Part shown: in pieces, positions 61,409 to 64,000 of the stretch
How positions within the stretch are numbered: the first letter of the stretch is position 1
Layout: every line of letters begins with the position of its first letter
Assembly: GCF_027533625.1 (NCBI RefSeq)
Contig: NZ_JAQAGZ010000020.1
Span: forward strand, 1 to 64,000
Direction of reading: 5' to 3'
Length of the DNA stretch: 64,000 nt
Source: Paenibacillus gyeongsangnamensis
GTDB taxonomy: Bacteria; Bacillota; Bacilli; Paenibacillales; NBRC-103111
Program-made: the position numbers and the translations under genes
Notes under the pieces: model-generated
Database searches by the model: none
Told to the model about the DNA's origin: nothing
Seen by the model: the letters and a program-made list of their open reading frames with translations, nothing else

Positions 61409-63544
61409 ATGACACTTAGAAAGCATATCCGATGCGCTTTGCTCGGGCTGCTCGCGCTGGCCCCGATCGCCGCATCGCTTCCGGCACCCCCGGCTTGGGC
61501 GCTGGAAGAAGCATATCAGCGGGATCGGCTCGCTCAGGAGCAGCGGCTTGCTCCGGTCACAACGGAGGAAGAGCTGATCTTCGATTTGAAGAATGCCGTT
61601 ATTCTCCCGTCGGAGAACGGGCCGATATTGTATTTTACGATGACGGTTGAGAATAACAGCGGAAGGCAGAAGTCGTTCCTCGATTACTGGATTCGCATCA
61701 AAAGCTCGGCAGGCACCGAGTTCAAAGCGGAGCTGCTGCCGCAGGACAAGCTTAAGAAGGAGCTTCCCGCAGGTCAACGCATGGATTTTTCGTTCTATGC
61801 CCCCATCAACGATGCCGTAGAGCTCAGCGATTTGATTTTTACAATCATCCGTTGGAATTACAGCAGCCGGTCGTTGGAATCGCGGGTGGGTGACATCCGG
61901 TTTCCTGACGATGCGGCGACGGTGCTGCGGGGAGCGGGAGGCAGCCAGACGTTAAGCTTCGGCAGCTTCCAGGTAGATGCCGAAGTGACGCGGCTGAACA
62001 TTCAGCCCAAGGAAACCTATGTTACGCCCAAGCTCACGTTGAAGCTGACAAACAAAGGACAATCCAGCTTGAAGCTGCCCGGACTGCAGTTCGCCCTAAG
62101 GACACCCGGCGGAGCACAGTATCCGCTGGAACCGGCAGCCGTTGCCGACAAGGTGCTGCTGACGCCGGGGGTGCCGGTCGATCTGCAGCTGAAAGGAGCC
62201 ATGATTCCGTCTTCAGCCGCCTCGGGACAAGAGGTTTGGGACGTCATAATATCCCAGACGGTAACGCTAAACAGCGACCAGAAGCTGAATTATCCGATAG
62301 CGGCATTGAAAGTGCCGTTATCGGCTCCAAACGCCACTCCGCCAGGTTACACCGCAGAGTACACGAATGCTGACGGAACTTACCGGCTCCAGGCGGACAA
62401 GCTCAGCCGAATGCCTTGGGACGACCAGGATGTGCTGGCGGCGGATTTGTCGCTGACTCACGGCGAGGCGAACGCGATGCCCTTTCCCGAGTTGAAGGCA
62501 TACTTCATGCTGGACGAAGGCGCCAAGGTGGAGGCTAAGATCATCCGGACCGATCGTGCGGTCGGGCTGCCGGCGGGAACGGCTGTGCATACGATGCTGG
62601 CGGCCAAAATTCCATATTTGTACCCCTTCGATTCGGTAAAATTGGTCGTTCAGGAGAAAACCGGCGACCAATCCTCGCAGGATATGGCGCAGTTCGAGCT
62701 GCCTCTCGGCAGCGCAACCCTTCCGTCCGTCGCGCTCGGAGGGAGGCAGCCCATCTCGGGAGCGGGGCGCAAAGCCAGCTTCGCTCCGAGGGCGGTCCAT
62801 ACCTACATTGACGACAACTCGAAGCTGTTCGAGGTTCAGCTGGAAAGCCGGAACGAAGAGAAGCGATCCGCCGCCGTCCCTAAGCTTACGGCATTCGTGA
62901 AGACGCCGGACGATCAGCTGTTCCCGACCAAGCTTCGCGAGGTGAAACAGCGTCTGAACCCTTCGGGTAAAGCGCTGCAATCGTTTACCGCCAAGCTTCC
63001 GATGGATATGGATACCTCCGGTTTGAAGCTGGTCATTGGCGAATCCACCACCGATCAGCATTGGACGGGACCCGATGAGAAGCCGGACGGCTTCCTGAAT
63101 GCGGTGGAGATGGCGCTCCCTGCGGAAGCGACTGAGGTAAAGCCCAGCCTGAAGAACGTTGCTTTCTTTCCTTACCAGATTTCGCTCGGCCATGTGCAAA
63201 CCTGGCTCGACAGAAAGGAGCTACGGGTCCTTTTCCGCTACAAGCTGGAGAAGGACAGCTATTTTGAGACGAATACGGACGGCACGAAGCTGGTCATCGA
63301 ATTCGAGGACATCAAAGGCAATGTAAAGCTGAGCCAAAGCTTTTTCCTGGAGACCGCGCCTTCCACGGACGACAAGAAGCTGGAACTCGGGGAGCATGAT
63401 ACGAAGCTCACTTGGGCGGACCCCGATCTGGTATTCCTGGTCGAACAGCTGAAGCAATACAAGCTGTCGGTATACAGCGAGCTTCAGGGTAAGCGCAAGC
63501 TGCTTGCTTCGCAGAAGGTCGATTGGTTTACGATATTGGATTAA
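61409..63544 (+). CDS. Large secreted beta-rich protein of the ABC locus
   Basis: A 711-residue exported protein with a signal peptide ending near APPAWA. The mature part is beta-rich with repeated Ig-like segments (for example VENNSGRQKSFLDYWIRI and LKLTNKGQSSLKLPGLQF). No catalytic motif or anchor is seen. AAGGAGG precedes the ATG, 2 bp after the ATPase stop. It is likely the substrate, an extracellular partner or a sensor of the ABC system. No family recognised. Confidence 0.7.
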   Translation: MTLRKHIRCALLGLLALAPIAASLPAPPAWALEEAYQRDRLAQEQRLAPVTTEEELIFDLKNAVILPSENGPILYFTMTVENNSGRQKSFLDYWIRIKSSAGTEFKAELLPQDKLKKELPAGQRMDFSFYAPINDAVELSDLIFTIIRWNYSSRSLESRVGDIRFPDDAATVLRGAGGSQTLSFGSFQVDAEVTRLNIQPKETYVTPKLTLKLTNKGQSSLKLPGLQFALRTPGGAQYPLEPAAVADKVLLTPGVPVDLQLKGAMIPSSAASGQEVWDVIISQTVTLNSDQKLNYPIAALKVPLSAPNATPPGYTAEYTNADGTYRLQADKLSRMPWDDQDVLAADLSLTHGEANAMPFPELKAYFMLDEGAKVEAKIIRTDRAVGLPAGTAVHTMLAAKIPYLYPFDSVKLVVQEKTGDQSSQDMAQFELPLGSATLPSVALGGRQPISGAGRKASFAPRAVHTYIDDNSKLFEVQLESRNEEKRSAAVPKLTAFVKTPDDQLFPTKLREVKQRLNPSGKALQSFTAKLPMDMDTSGLKLVIGESTTDQHWTGPDEKPDGFLNAVEMALPAEATEVKPSLKNVAFFPYQISLGHVQTWLDRKELRVLFRYKLEKDSYFETNTDGTKLVIEFEDIKGNVKLSQSFFLETAPSTDDKKLELGEHDTKLTWADPDLVFLVEQLKQYKLSVYSELQGKRKLLASQKVDWFTILD

Positions 63545-63556
63545 GCCAGGTTTTTG

Positions 63557-63588
63557 CTCCCGGAACATGATTCCGGGAGTATTTTTTC
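63557..63588 (+). terminator. Terminator after the ABC locus
   Basis: CTCCCGGAA and TTCCGGGAG with a CATGA loop, followed by a T-run. Confidence 0.92.
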
Positions 63589-63650
63589 TTTTGGAGTACG
63601 GTGTGATAGAATGGAAGAATGAGCCTTGAGGCGAAGGAGCGTGGCAAACG

Positions 63651-64000
63651 ATGCGCATCGGAGTAGTTTCCGATACTCATATGTATTCACGGGCGAAGGC
63701 GCTGCCTGCTGCTTTGGTCCGCGGGCTCGTCGGGGTTGATTTGATCCTGCACGCCGGGGATTGGGTGGACGAAGAGGTGGTTGACTTGTTCCTCGCTATT
63801 GCGCCGGTTGAGGCGATTGCAGGCAATAATGACGGCCCTTCCTTAGTCAGACGATTCGGCCGCAGGAAGGAACTGACGCTGGGCGGAAAAAAGATCGGAA
63901 TGGTGCACGGAGACGGAGGACGTCAAACGGCGGAAACCGCTTTTCACAGCTTTAAAGCGGCGCCGGTTGATTTAATCGTGTTCGGACACTCGCATATTCC
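63651..64000 (+). CDS. YfcE/MJ0936-type metallophosphodiesterase (partial at window end)
   Basis: The first ~116 residues of a calcineurin-like phosphoesterase. All metal motifs expected in this part are present in order: SDTH near residue 8, HAGDW near 37, GNND near 60, HGD near 85 and GHSH at the end. AAGGAG lies ~12 nt before the ATG. The gene runs off the window. Confidence 0.9.
   Translation, partial: MRIGVVSDTHMYSRAKALPAALVRGLVGVDLILHAGDWVDEEVVDLFLAIAPVEAIAGNNDGPSLVRRFGRRKELTLGGKKIGMVHGDGGRQTAETAFHSFKAAPVDLIVFGHSHI

Overview
The window looks like chromosome from a Paenibacillus-like, spore-forming member of the Bacillales. The evidence is gene content: MrfA/MrfB repair proteins, an SR1P-type peptide beside ppdK, KapB, a Spo0E-like phosphatase, a YhcN/YlaJ sporulation lipoprotein, a Gram-positive Tad pilus operon, YesM/YesN-type two-component proteins, strong AGGAGG-type ribosome sites and frequent TTG/GTG starts. 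No rRNA, tRNA, prophage or CRISPR was seen.

Layout. 1-400: 3' end of a group II intron running into two tandem copies of a ~102-bp structured repeat. 441-3274: minus-strand carotenoid genes. 3275-4063: non-coding, with a divergent inverted repeat. 4064-8149: mrfA, an unlisted 48-codon TTG-start gene, mrfB. 8396-11263: SR1P-like peptide and pyruvate phosphate dikinase. 11317-13024: an IS110-family element inserted inside a third copy of the repeat. 13141-19289: a dense run with Fpg/Nei glycosylase, endonuclease IV, a receiver-like protein, an ABC ATPase, two methyltransferases, DinB-like and NlpC/P60 proteins. 19543-30865: Tad (type IVb) pilus operon ending in FHA and PP2C signalling proteins. 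30951-38716: housekeeping genes including two ABC-F ATPases, an M42 peptidase and a C39-type peptidase. 38763-45877: KapB, a two-component pair, an oxidoreductase, a TRIC-type channel, a sporulation lipoprotein, the fourth repeat copy, an orphan OmpR-type regulator and a Spo0E-like protein. 45973-51923: HxlR regulator, MoxR/VWA pair, purT, thioesterase and small Cys-rich proteins. 52020-55311: YesM/YesN-type pair. 55816-63544: a five-gene ABC export-like locus. 63651-end: partial YfcE-type phosphodiesterase.

The most notable result is the link between the repeat and the IS110 element. The repeat occurs four times; its base changes keep RNA helices through G-U pairs on one strand only, which suggests a structured RNA. 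Removing the IS plus one copy of an AG dinucleotide from copy 3 restores a 102-bp repeat. The non-coding left end of the IS contains two consecutive stem-loops. The first carries sequences matching both halves of the repeat target, and the second carries sequences matching both ends of the IS. That is the architecture of an IS110 bridge RNA, here apparently programmed for this repeat. The group II intron also ends at the same edge of copy 1. Second-tier items are the ABC locus with two ATPases, one of which carries an AbrB-like tail, and the small gene coupled to mrfB.
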